Source: Roseateles sp.
Lineage (GTDB): Bacteria > Pseudomonadota > Gammaproteobacteria > Burkholderiales > Burkholderiaceae_C
NCBI GenBank assembly: GCA_016790285.1
Contig: JAEUPJ010000055.1
Location: 1 to 64,000 of the forward strand
Direction: 5' to 3'
Length of the DNA: 64,000 nucleotides
The notes beneath the pieces were generated by a model. It made no database searches, was not told the DNA's origin, and saw only the letters and a list, made by a program, of their open reading frames with translations. Every line of letters begins with the position of its first letter. The stretch's first letter is position 1. Below are positions 52,901 to 60,457 of this stretch, piece by piece. The position numbers and the translations under genes were made by a program.

Positions 52901-53859
52901 GCGCCCGGGTGCGGGGAGATGGCGGTCGGGTGGTTGTGCGTCTCGACCTTCATCAGCACCTGGGCCTGCTCGGCGCGGGCCGCGTACGCTGCCCCGGGGC
53001 GCGGCGCCGGCTGCCAGCGCTCGATGGCGTGGCCTTCCATGACGGCCGCGTTGTCGGAGTAGGCGATGACGGTGTGCTGCGGGTTGAGCTTCTCGGTGTT
53101 GCGGATCATGCCGAACAGCGACAGCGGCTGCTGCTCGCCGTCCACCGTGAAGGACGCGTTGAAGATCTTGTGCCGGCAGTGCTCGCTGTTGGCCTGCGCG
53201 AACATCATCAGCTCGACGTCGCTGGGGTTGCGGCCGAGCTTCTTGAAGTTGGTGTCGAGGTAGTCGATCTCGTCGGCAGACAGCGCCAGGCCGAACTCGA
53301 CGTTGGCCTTTTCCAGCGCCGCACGGCCGGCGCCCAGCACGTCCACATGCGCCAGCGGCTCGGCGGTGCGCTCGTCGAACAGGTGGGCGGTGTCTTCCCG
53401 GTTGAAGCAGGCCGACTCGGTCATGCGGTCGTGCAGCAGGGCAGCGCAGGCCTGCAGCTCGTCCGTCGTCAGCGGCTTGGCGCCGCCCAGCAGGCCGCTC
53501 TTGGTGGCGATGCGGTACTCGACGACGCGCTCCACGCGCTTGAGCGTCAGGCCGCAGTTGCGGGCGATGTCGGTGGCCTTGGAGGCCCAGGGGCTGACGG
53601 TGCCCAAGCGCGGCGTGACGACGACCAGGTCGCCCTTGGCGTCGGCCACGGCCGGCTCGCCGTAGGTCAGCAGCGCGGCGAAGCGCTCGGCGGCGGCGGC
53701 GTCCAGCGGGGCGTCCGTCCAGACCCAGTGCACCGCCCGGGCCGTGATGCCGGTGATGCGTTCGCTGACCCCCTGCAGCCGGGCCAGCAAGGCCTTGGCG
53801 CGAAAGTCGGAAAGGGCGTTGCCGCCCTCGAAGGGGGTCAGGTGCGGGGTCTGGGCCAT
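49897..53859 (-). CDS. purL: Phosphoribosylformylglycinamidine synthase
   Basis: 1320 residues, typical of the large single-chain form in gamma- and betaproteobacteria. Order: N-terminal PurS-like domain, linker, two AIRS-type ATP-binding halves ([20 protein letters not shown], with the conserved His; [20 protein letters not shown]; and [20 protein letters not shown]), then a class I glutamine amidotransferase domain with the nucleophile cysteine of [20 protein letters not shown] and C-terminal [10 protein letters not shown] carrying the catalytic His/Glu. It converts FGAR to FGAM in purine synthesis. It stands alone on the minus strand. Confidence 0.98.
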   Translation of the reverse strand: MAQTPHLTPFEGGNALSDFRAKALLARLQGVSERITGITARAVHWVWTDAPLDAAAAERFAALLTYGEPAVADAKGDLVVVTPRLGTVSPWASKATDIARNCGLTLKRVERVVEYRIATKSGLLGGAKPLTTDELQACAALLHDRMTESACFNREDTAHLFDERTAEPLAHVDVLGAGRAALEKANVEFGLALSADEIDYLDTNFKKLGRNPSDVELMMFAQANSEHCRHKIFNASFTVDGEQQPLSLFGMIRNTEKLNPQHTVIAYSDNAAVMEGHAIERWQPAPRPGAAYAARAEQAQVLMKVETHNHPTAISPHPGASTGAGGEIRDEGATGRGSKPKAGLTGFSVSNLHLPGLAEPWEQNPVGKPAHIASALQIMIDGPLGGAAFNNEFGRPNLAGYFRVFEQTVAGVRRGYHKPIMIAGGLGTIRSDLTKKIEFPAGTLLIQLGGPGMRIGMGGGAASSMAAGTNTADLDFDSVQRGNPEIERRAQEVINHCWGLGAENPVLAIHDVGAGGISNAFPELVNDAGRGARFDLRKVPLEESGLAPKEIWCNESQERYVMAIAPDSLPLFQALCERERCPFAVIGVATEERQLQLVDDLAGDDHPIDMPMDVLLGKPPKTHRNVTRVARDGGVLDLTGVSLEKAAFDVLRHPTVASKRFLVTIGDRTVGGLNHRDQMVGPWQVPVADCAVTLADFNGFAGEAMSMGERTPLAAVNAPASGRMAVAEAITNLLAAPIELSRVKLSANWMAACGEPGEDAALFDTVKAVGMELCPALGVSIPVGKDSLSMRTKWDDRQVTAPVSLIVSAFASIADVRGTLTPEWQREDSCLILVDLGQGKHRLGGSILAQTLNQFGNEVPDLDDPQQLVALVNAVNELRRAGKLLAYHDRSDGGLWSAACEMAFAGQTGLSLNVDLLVTEGDGISDSRADTGDSKNWAAQVSGRRDELTLRALFSEELGALIQVRAADRDAVLQVLRAHGLSRHAHVVAKPNASRQMEVWRDAKKVFHADLTTLQQTWDEVSWRIAQLRDNPACADAEHAAAGQAGDPGLHVQLTFAPEAPAVITGARPKVAILREQGVNSHVEMAYAMAQGGFESFDVHMSDLQSGAVKLDGFAAFVACGGFSYGDTLGAGEGWARSIMFNPVLAEQFRAFFARPDTLALGVCNGCQMLAALAPIIPGADAWPRFTRNQSEQFEARLSLVEVLDSPSVFFQGMAGSRLPIAVAHGEGFANFARQGDASRVIPAMRFVDHHGQPTEAYPFNPNGSPGGLTSVTTPDGRFTALMPHPERVFRNVQMSWTTGDRGAHSPWLRMFQNARKALG

Positions 53860-53950
53860 GGAGTCCGAAAGGAGGCAGGGCGCGAGTCGGGGCTCGCGGT
53901 TCTCGGGGAGGCGCCACCCCGGGAAGACGGGAAGGCGTGCGGCGCCCGGG

Positions 53951-53978
53951 ATTCTACTAAGCAGCCTTGCGTCCCAAG
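53951..53978 (-). promoter_or_regulatory. Possible sigma-70 promoter of purL
   Basis: On the minus strand CTTGGG (53978-53973) and TAGAAT (53956-53951) are 16 bp apart, about 90 bp before the purL start, in the only AT-richer part of the gap. The -10 is good (5 of 6) and the -35 weak. Confidence 0.35.
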
Positions 53979-54038
53979 AGGTACGGCCGGCACATCACGG
54001 ACCAGGTCCTGGCGGCATTCGGGCAGTCGACGGATGGC

Positions 54039-54521
54039 CTACTGACGCTGGACCTGAGGTTGCGCGCGCTGGGCCGAAGACGGCGACTGGTAGGTCGAGG
54101 GCCGCTTCTGCGCCACCATCGGGAAGGAATCGCCGCCGTGGTAGGTCACCGTGCCGCACATGAAGTCGCCTTTGGCCGAGAGCTTGCCGTCAAAAAGGAC
54201 ATCGCCCTCGCGCGAGGCAACGACCATTTGTATCTTGTTGCCGGTCAAGGTGATCTTTCGCAGCACGACCGGCGCCGTCCTTGCCGGGATCAGCGAACCT
54301 CCATATTCGGATCCGACGAAGCCAATCGACATCAGCCCGAAGCTGGGTATTCCGTGGGGAACCATCAGGAAATCCCAAGACCCGTGAAGATTCGGGGCCT
54401 CACCGTCTGCCGTAGCGGCTCCCGCGTCACAGTCCACGACCATCGATGCTGCGGGCTTTGCAGCATGCGCGGCAGGGACAGCGAAGCCGAACGCCAGGAC
54501 GAGCGCCATCAAAGGCTGCAT
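54039..54521 (-). CDS. Small secreted hypothetical protein
   Basis: 160 residues from ATG 54521, which gives a signal peptide (MQPLMALVLAFGFAVPAAHA); the frame is open 18 codons upstream. The mature part looks beta-rich, with two cysteines (MVVDCDAG, DFMCGTVTYHGGD) that may pair and segments such as LHGSWDFLMVPHGIPSFGLM and PVVLRKITLTGNKIQMVVAS. Its composition is somewhat lower in GC than that of the neighbours. The family is not recognised; it could be a lipocalin-like or small envelope protein. No operon partner. Confidence 0.65.
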   Translation of the reverse strand: MQPLMALVLAFGFAVPAAHAAKPAASMVVDCDAGAATADGEAPNLHGSWDFLMVPHGIPSFGLMSIGFVGSEYGGSLIPARTAPVVLRKITLTGNKIQMVVASREGDVLFDGKLSAKGDFMCGTVTYHGGDSFPMVAQKRPSTYQSPSSAQRAQPQVQRQ

Positions 54522-54847
54522 CTTGATTCTCGATACTGAGGGGACAGGGTTTGGTGCTTCGAGGGGTGCGATCATGGTTGGAGACTCCAGCTAAAGCATG
54601 CCGTCGGGTGGATGAAGGTGAAGCGAGAGGGCATGCCTTGCAGTGTTCCGGGCCGCGTCGGCTGGGGCATCGCCCGTAGGAGCCAATGGCGCCGGGCCGA
54701 CGGGCCATGCCCAGGCTCGGGGCGCTCGTCGACTGCCGGCGCCCGCATCGTCGCCCTGCAGCGCGCCGCATCCTCTTTGCGCTTCCCGCTTCACCCGAAG
54801 TGACGCGGGCAGCTTGACGGAGCGGTCAAGAGGCGCCTGCCGGCGCG

Positions 54848-54882
54848 CCAGGTCGGCCAGGTCTGCCAGGTCTGCCAGGTCG
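54848..54882. repeat. 9-bp tandem repeat, about four copies
   Basis: CCAGGTCGG, CCAGGTCTG, CCAGGTCTG and CCAGGTCG follow one another without gaps. The repeat length is a multiple of three, and on the minus strand it reads as repeated Asp-Leu-Ala. That would fit an expanding coding repeat, but no gene is supported here. Confidence 0.85.
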
Positions 54883-54985
54883 AAAAGGCAGACGTCGTCC
54901 TGCGCCAGCGCGCGGCAGGAGCTGCGCGTCGCGGGCCACGCCATCCGCGGGGAAGTACGGAGCGCCGGGCGCCAAGCTGCCGTTA

Positions 54986-54999
54986 GGATAGCGCTATCC
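54986..54999. promoter_or_regulatory. LacI-type operator upstream of gntK operon
   Basis: GGATAGCGCTATCC is a perfect 14-bp palindrome with the central CG typical of LacI-family operators. It lies 47 bp before the gluconokinase start. The same 14-mer precedes the TonB receptor gene and a one-mismatch copy precedes the LacI gene, so a shared regulator is very likely. Confidence 0.85.
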
Positions 55000-55046
55000 A
55001 ATCCACACCCAGCCCGCAGCTCTTCGGCCCCTTGCGCCCCCACCCG

Positions 55047-55547
55047 ATGCCCTCCCACGTGTTCCCGTCCCTCGTCGTCATGGGTGTCGCCGGCAGCGGC
55101 AAATCGACGCTCGCGGCCAGCCTGGCCGCGAAGTTGCAGCGGCCCTGGCTGGAAGGCGACGCCTTCCACAGCGAACCGAGCCGGCGCAAGATGGCCGAAG
55201 GCGAGCCCCTGACCGATGACGACCGGGCCAGCTGGCTCGCGAGCCTGTGCGAGCAGCTGCGCGGGCAGCCCGGGGCCATCCTGGCCTGCTCGGCGCTCAA
55301 GCGCAGCTACCGCGAGCAGCTGCGGGCGGCCTCGCCCGGCCTGCGCTTCGCCTTCCTGGACATCGACCGGGCCGAGGCCGGCCGGCGCGTGCGCACACGC
55401 GGCGGGCACTTCTTCGCCGCCAGCCTCATCGACAGCCAGTTCGACACGCTGGAGCCGCCCACCGGCGAGCCGGGCGTGCTCCGCCTGGACGCGCTGCGCC
55501 CCCTGGCCGCGCTGCAGTCGAGCGTCGCCGAATGGCTGACGCCATGA
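55047..55547 (+). CDS. gntK: Gluconokinase
   Basis: 166 residues from ATG 55047 (MPSHVFPSLVVMGVAGSGKS); TTG 55032 is an alternative. P-loop GVAGSGKST, the gluconate-binding region GDAFHSEPSRRKMAEGEPLT, DDDRASWLASLCEQLRGQ, and GGHFFAASLIDSQFDTLEPP are GntK signatures. It makes 6-phosphogluconate from gluconate and ATP. It is first in an operon with a GPH carrier (ATGA overlap) and a GH94 phosphorylase, which fits removal of the gluconate released from an aldobionic acid. Confidence 0.95.
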   Translation: MPSHVFPSLVVMGVAGSGKSTLAASLAAKLQRPWLEGDAFHSEPSRRKMAEGEPLTDDDRASWLASLCEQLRGQPGAILACSALKRSYREQLRAASPGLRFAFLDIDRAEAGRRVRTRGGHFFAASLIDSQFDTLEPPTGEPGVLRLDALRPLAALQSSVAEWLTP

Positions 55548-56896
55548 CGACGCGCCTGACCCGGCGCGAGATCGTCGGCTACGGCCTGGGCGACATGGGG
55601 TTCAACTTCTACTGGACCAACATCTCGACCTTCCTGCTGATCTTCTACACCGACGTCTTCGGCATCACCGCCGCCGCCGCGGCGAGCATGCTGTTCGTCG
55701 TGAAGATCTTCAACGCGTTCACCGACCCGCTCATCGGCGCGGTGGCCGACCGCACCCGCACGCGCTGGGGCAAGTTCCGCCCCTTCCTGCTGTTCATGCC
55801 GCTGCCGCTGGCCGTGGCCGGCGTGCTGGCCTACTCCACGCCGGACTTCGGCCCCACGGGCAAGCTCGCCTGGGCCTGCGGCACCTACCTGCTGCTGATG
55901 ACGCTCTACACGAGCGTGAACCTGCCCTACAGCGCGCTGTCAGGCGTGCTCTCGGGGGACGCGCGCGAGCGCAACGCCATCAACGCCTCACGCTTCGTGG
56001 CGGGCTTTGCGGGCGGCACCCTCGTGACGGCCGCGTCCCCGCGGCTCGTCGCCTGGCTCGGGGGTGGCGACCCCGCCCTGGGCTGGACGCTCACCATGGT
56101 GTTCTGGGGCGTGGCGGCGGCAGTCATCTTCGCCATCACCTTCAGCACGACGACCGAGCGCGTGCAGCCCCCGCAGGCCGAGCCGGTGAGCGTGTGGCAG
56201 GACGTGGCGGACCTGCGCAGCAACCGGCCGTGGATCCTGCTGTTCTTCCTGGCCCTCATCATCATGGGCAGCATCACGCTGCGCATGACCAGCACGGCCT
56301 ACTACTTCAAGTACGTGGTCAACCGCCCCGAACTCCTGGCCACCTTCATGCCGGCCTATCTGCTGGCCGCCGCCGCGGGCACGGCGCTCACGCCGCTGCT
56401 CACGCGCTTCATCGACAAGCGCAAGCTCATGATCGCCCTGATGCTCGCCTCGACGGTGCTGTCCACGGCCTTCCTGTTCGTGCCGGCCGACAACATCGTG
56501 GCGATGTACGCGCTGCAGATCGCGCTGGGCCTGGCGCTGGGACCGAAGTCGCCGCTGTCGTTCTCCATGCTGGCCGACACCGCGGACTTCAACGAATGGC
56601 GCCATGGCCGACGTGCCACGGGCATGACCTTCGCTGCCAGCTCGTTCGCGCAGAAGCTCGGCACCGCGCTCGCGGTGGCGGTCATCGGCGCCATCTTCTC
56701 GGCGCTGGGCTATGTGCCCAATGCCGTGCAGTCGGCCGGCTCGCAGGCGGGCATCGTCTGGCTGATGTCGGTCATCCCGGCCGCGTTCACCTTGATGGCG
56801 GCCGCCCTCATGGTGTTCTATACCCTCGACAACCCGGCCATGGCGCGCATCCAGGCAGACCTGGCCGCGCGCAAGGCCGCCACCACCCCGCACTGA
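55544..56896 (+). CDS. GPH-family sugar:cation symporter
   Basis: 450 residues from ATG 55544 (overlapping the gntK stop), twelve membrane helices. The first segment [20 protein letters not shown], the loop [20 protein letters not shown] and the second-half [20 protein letters not shown] are hallmarks of the glycoside-pentoside-hexuronide family (relatives of MelB and LacS). It likely brings the disaccharide acid across the inner membrane with protons or sodium. It ends 1 bp before the GH94 gene. Confidence 0.92.
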   Translation: MTTRLTRREIVGYGLGDMGFNFYWTNISTFLLIFYTDVFGITAAAAASMLFVVKIFNAFTDPLIGAVADRTRTRWGKFRPFLLFMPLPLAVAGVLAYSTPDFGPTGKLAWACGTYLLLMTLYTSVNLPYSALSGVLSGDARERNAINASRFVAGFAGGTLVTAASPRLVAWLGGGDPALGWTLTMVFWGVAAAVIFAITFSTTTERVQPPQAEPVSVWQDVADLRSNRPWILLFFLALIIMGSITLRMTSTAYYFKYVVNRPELLATFMPAYLLAAAAGTALTPLLTRFIDKRKLMIALMLASTVLSTAFLFVPADNIVAMYALQIALGLALGPKSPLSFSMLADTADFNEWRHGRRATGMTFAASSFAQKLGTALAVAVIGAIFSALGYVPNAVQSAGSQAGIVWLMSVIPAAFTLMAAALMVFYTLDNPAMARIQADLAARKAATTPH

Positions 56897-56897
56897 C

Positions 56898-59228
56898 ATG
56901 CTCAGCCACCACGACGATGGCGCGCGCTGCGACCTGCACAGCCCCACCGCCCTGCCCCAGGCCGGCGCGTTCCTGTGGAACCGCCGCATGATGATCCAGC
57001 TGACCTGCCGCGGCTACGCCACCGCGCAGTTCATGCAACCCGAACCGGCCAAGTACGCGCATGCACCCAACCTGGAGGCCAAGACCTTCATGCAGCCGGA
57101 GCAGGCCTACTACGCCCACCATCCCGGCCGCTTCGTCTACGTGAAGGACGAGGACACCGGCGCGCTGTTCTCCGCCCCCTACGAGCCCGTGCGCGCCCCG
57201 CTGGCGAGCTTTCGCTTCCACGTCGAGCGCCATGCGCTGGGCTGGACGGTGGAGCACCTCGGTTTGCGCGTGGAGATGACGCTCGGGCTGCCCACCGACG
57301 ACGTCGCCGAGCTGTGGACGCTCCGCGTGACCGACCTGTCAGGCCGCGCGCGCCGCATCAGCGTGGTGCCCTACTTCCCGATCGGCTACATGTCGTGGAT
57401 GAACCAGTCCGCACAGTGGCGGGCCGACCTCGGCGGCATCGTGGCCAGCAGCGTGACGCCCTACCAGAAGGTCGCCGACCATTTCAAGAACCGACACCTG
57501 AAGGACAAGACCTTCTTCCTGTGCGAGCGCACGCCCGACGCCTGGGAGGCAAGCCAGGCCGCGTTCGAAGGCGAAGGCGGCCTGCACGCGCCCAGCGCCC
57601 TGCGGGCCGAGCGCCTGGCCGGCGGCGACGCCCGCTACGAGACGCCCGCTGCATGCGTGCAGTACCGCGCAGCATTGGCGCCCGGCGCCTCGCAGACCTG
57701 GCGCTTTCTCTTCGGCCCCGCGCTGGACGATGCCGAGATCGCCCGGCTGCGCGACACCTACCTGAGCGAAGCCGGCTTCGCCCGCACCGCGGCCGACTAC
57801 GCGGCCTACGTCGACAGCGGCCGCGGCTGCCTGCGCATCAGCTCGCCTGACCCAGACTTCGACCGCTTCGTGAACCACTGGCTGCCGCGCCAGGTCTTCT
57901 ATCACGGCGACGTCAACCGCCTGAGCACCGACCCGCAGACGCGCAACTACCTGCAGGACAACCTCGGCATGGCCTTCATCCGCCCTGCCGTCACGCGCGG
58001 CGCGCTGCTGCACGCGCTGGCGCAGCAGGCCGAGACGGGCGCCATGCCCGACGGCATCCTGCTCGTGGAGGGCGCGGAGCTGAAATACATCAACCAGGTC
58101 CCGCACACCGACCACTGCGTCTGGCTGCCGCTGTGCCTGCAGGCCTACCTGGCCGAGACGGGTGATCTCGCCCTGCTCGGCGAGACGGTCAACGGCCGCA
58201 CCGTGGCGGACCGGCTTGATGCCTCCATGGCCTGGCTGCACCAGGACCGCGATGCGCGGGGCCTGAGCTTCATCGCCCAGGGCGACTGGTGCGACCCGAT
58301 GAACATGGTGGGCTGGCAGGGCCGCGGCGTGTCTGGCTGGCTCACCGTGGCGGCGGCCTACGCCATGAGGCTGTGGGCCGGCATCTGCACCGACGCCGGC
58401 CTCACGGCGGCGGCCACACGCTGGCAGGCCGCGGCGCAGGAGCTCAACGACGCGGCCAACGCGCACCTCTGGGACGGCGACTGGTTCGCCCGCGGCATCA
58501 CCGACGACGGGGTGGTGTTCGGCGTGAAGGCCGACACCGAGGGCCGGCTCTACCTCAACCCGCAGGCCTGGGCGATGCTCGGCGGCGCTGCGAGCACGAC
58601 GCAACGCGAGCAGATGATCGCGGCCATCGACGCCCAGCTCGAGACGCCGCACGGCGTGGCCATGTTCAACCCGCCCTACTCGGCCATGCGCGAGGACGTC
58701 GGCCGGGTCACGCAGAAGCACCCCGGCTCGGCGGAGAACGGCGCCGTCTACAACCATGCGGCGAGCTTCTACGTGCATGCGCTCTACGAAACCGGCGACG
58801 CCGATCGCGCGTACAGCGCGCTGCGCCGCATGATCCCGGGGCCCCACGAGGCGGACCTGCTGCAGCGCGGGCAACTGCCGGTGTTCATCCCGAACTACTA
58901 CCGCGGTGCGCACGAGCATTACCCGCGCACGGCGGGGCGCTCCAGCCAGCTCTTCAATACCGGCACGGCGGCCTGGGCCTACCGCAGCGTCATCGAAGGG
59001 CTGTGCGGCCTGCGCGGCGTTGCCGAGGGCTTGTGCGTGCGGCCGCAGCTGCCTTCAGGCTGGCCGCAGCTTCAGGCCGAGCGGGAGTTCCGCGGCGCGA
59101 GCTTCGCGCTGCATGTGCGCCGCACCGGGCGCGACCGTGTGCTGCTGGACGGGCAGCCCCTGGCCGACGGCATCGTGCGCGGCATCGAGCCCGGCCGCCG
59201 CTACCGGCTGGACGTCGAGCTAGCTTGA
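56898..59228 (+). CDS. GH94 glycoside phosphorylase, probably cellobionic acid phosphorylase
   Basis: 776 residues, no signal peptide, so cytoplasmic. A beta-sandwich N-terminal domain ([35 protein letters not shown]) leads to an (alpha/alpha)6 barrel with [20 protein letters not shown], then [20 protein letters not shown] carrying the catalytic acid aspartate, and [20 protein letters not shown] binding phosphate. These match the GH94 subgroup characterised as cellobionic acid phosphorylase in Xanthomonas campestris and Neurospora crassa, which gives glucose 1-phosphate and gluconate. The adjacent gluconokinase supports gluconate as product. Other aldonic disaccharides cannot be excluded. Confidence 0.85.
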   Translation: MLSHHDDGARCDLHSPTALPQAGAFLWNRRMMIQLTCRGYATAQFMQPEPAKYAHAPNLEAKTFMQPEQAYYAHHPGRFVYVKDEDTGALFSAPYEPVRAPLASFRFHVERHALGWTVEHLGLRVEMTLGLPTDDVAELWTLRVTDLSGRARRISVVPYFPIGYMSWMNQSAQWRADLGGIVASSVTPYQKVADHFKNRHLKDKTFFLCERTPDAWEASQAAFEGEGGLHAPSALRAERLAGGDARYETPAACVQYRAALAPGASQTWRFLFGPALDDAEIARLRDTYLSEAGFARTAADYAAYVDSGRGCLRISSPDPDFDRFVNHWLPRQVFYHGDVNRLSTDPQTRNYLQDNLGMAFIRPAVTRGALLHALAQQAETGAMPDGILLVEGAELKYINQVPHTDHCVWLPLCLQAYLAETGDLALLGETVNGRTVADRLDASMAWLHQDRDARGLSFIAQGDWCDPMNMVGWQGRGVSGWLTVAAAYAMRLWAGICTDAGLTAAATRWQAAAQELNDAANAHLWDGDWFARGITDDGVVFGVKADTEGRLYLNPQAWAMLGGAASTTQREQMIAAIDAQLETPHGVAMFNPPYSAMREDVGRVTQKHPGSAENGAVYNHAASFYVHALYETGDADRAYSALRRMIPGPHEADLLQRGQLPVFIPNYYRGAHEHYPRTAGRSSQLFNTGTAAWAYRSVIEGLCGLRGVAEGLCVRPQLPSGWPQLQAEREFRGASFALHVRRTGRDRVLLDGQPLADGIVRGIEPGRRYRLDVELA

Positions 59229-60266
59229 GGCTCGCTGCACGACCCGGAAACCCAGGTCCAGATGAGGCGTGGGCACCGGCTGCCCGCGCATCAGGGCCAT
59301 CAGCATCTGCGCGGCCTGCTCGCCGATCTCGCGGCGGGGCGTGGCCACGGTGGTGAGCGGCGGCACCATCTGGTCGCTGCCGGGCAGGTCGTTGAACCCG
59401 GCCACGGCCAGGCGGCCCGGCACGTCGAGACCCATGCGCAGGGCGGCGAGCAGCGCGCCCTGGGCCAGGTCGTCGTTGCAGAAGAAGATGGCGTCCGTCC
59501 CGGGCGACTCGCGCAGCACGCGCTCGAGCAGCACGCCACCCAGCGCCATCGACGAGGGCTCGGCGCTCAGCACCTTGTTGACGTGCCCGGCGAGGCCCAC
59601 GGCCTGCATCGCCTCGGCATAGCCCTCGCCCCGCTCCAGCGTGCGGGGGTCGAGCTGCGCGGCCACGTAGGCGACGTGGCGCCGCCCGCGGTCCAGCAGG
59701 TGCTGCGTGAGGGCACGCCCGGCCTCGCGCTGCGAGAAGCCGACGCTGAAACCGCCCTCCTCGCTGCCGACCTCCATCACCCGCACGCAGGGCACGCCGC
59801 TGCCCTGGATCATGGCCTCGGCCGCCGCGCTGCGGTCGCTGCCGGTCACGATCAGCCCGGCCGGGCGGTGGGCCAGGAAGCTGCGCAGCACGGCCTCTTC
59901 CTCGCCGGCGTCGTAGTGGGTCACGCCGATGAGCGTCTGGTAACCGGCTGGAACCAGGCTGATCTGGACGGCATCCAGCAATTCCACGAACAGCGTGTTG
60001 CTCAGCTTGGGAATGAGCACCGCCACGTGCGAGCTGCGGCTGGACGCCAGGGCTCGCGCGGCGGGGTCGGGCACGTAGCCCAGGGCTGTCGCTGCGGCCT
60101 GCACGCGCTCGACCAGCTCGGCCGCCACCGCGCGCTCGCCCCGCAAGGCGCGGGAGACGGTGATCGGGCTGACGCCGGCGGCCTCGGCGACGTCGGCGAG
60201 CGTGACGCGGCCAGTGGCCCGGGCACGACGATGGGGCGCAGCGGAATCGGGCTTGCGGGGGGGCAT
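59220..60266 (-). CDS. LacI-family repressor of the sugar-acid locus
   Basis: 348 residues from ATG 60266; the frame is open for another 94 codons upstream, but these are lacking in relatives. It has the LacI helix-turn-helix [20 protein letters not shown] with the hinge [20 protein letters not shown], and a periplasmic-binding-like effector domain ([60 protein letters not shown]), nearest to GntR-type gluconate repressors. The effector is probably gluconate or the disaccharide acid. It is convergent with the GH94 gene (9-bp overlap) and divergent from the receptor. An imperfect operator lies 45 bp before its start, implying autoregulation. Confidence 0.93.
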   Translation of the reverse strand: MPPRKPDSAAPHRRARATGRVTLADVAEAAGVSPITVSRALRGERAVAAELVERVQAAATALGYVPDPAARALASSRSSHVAVLIPKLSNTLFVELLDAVQISLVPAGYQTLIGVTHYDAGEEEAVLRSFLAHRPAGLIVTGSDRSAAAEAMIQGSGVPCVRVMEVGSEEGGFSVGFSQREAGRALTQHLLDRGRRHVAYVAAQLDPRTLERGEGYAEAMQAVGLAGHVNKVLSAEPSSMALGGVLLERVLRESPGTDAIFFCNDDLAQGALLAALRMGLDVPGRLAVAGFNDLPGSDQMVPPLTTVATPRREIGEQAAQMLMALMRGQPVPTPHLDLGFRVVQRASS

Positions 60267-60310
60267 GGCTAGAGAGTATCCCCCATACCCGCGGGGCGAT
60301 CGGCGACCTA

Positions 60311-60324
60311 GGATAGCGCAATCC
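60311..60324. promoter_or_regulatory. LacI-type operator, one mismatch, upstream of the lacI-family gene
   Basis: GGATAGCGCAATCC differs from the palindrome GGATAGCGCTATCC at one base. It lies 45 bp before the regulator start, in the divergent region with the receptor gene, where binding could also affect the receptor promoter. Confidence 0.7.
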
Positions 60325-60422
60325 CAATCGGAAACCCGCTGTACCTGGCGGGGTGACACCCCGGGCAGTCCCGCTGGCATCGCCAGAAAAATGGAGACTG
60401 ACCCCATTTTTTTAAGCCGATT

Positions 60423-60436
60423 GGATAGCGCTATCC
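60423..60436. promoter_or_regulatory. LacI-type operator upstream of the TonB receptor gene
   Basis: GGATAGCGCTATCC; the palindrome extends to 16 bp (TGGATAGCGCTATCCA, 60422-60437). It is 22 bp before the receptor ATG and just after an AT-rich stretch (CATTTTTTTAAG) that may contain the promoter, so binding should block transcription. Confidence 0.87.
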
Positions 60437-60457
60437 AGACCACAACAGGAGACAGAC

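Larger units (their letters stand above)
54522..55046. other. 525-bp region without a supported gene, upstream of gntK
   Basis: A minus-strand frame (54591-55409) crosses it but runs antisense through the gluconokinase gene and has no recognisable domain. The region contains a 9-bp tandem repeat (54848-54882) and, at its right end, the LacI-type operator before gntK. A composition like that of coding DNA suggests it may hold gene remnants. Confidence 0.4.

Noticed and set aside
49264-54045. Plus-strand open frame of about 1590 codons over GST and purL
   Set aside because: In the first part it is an out-of-frame reading of GST, then antisense of purL; no start signal or domain.
54591-55409. 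Minus-strand frame of 272 codons
   Set aside because: Its upstream part is antisense to gluconokinase. The downstream part has no recognisable domain, so no gene is called.
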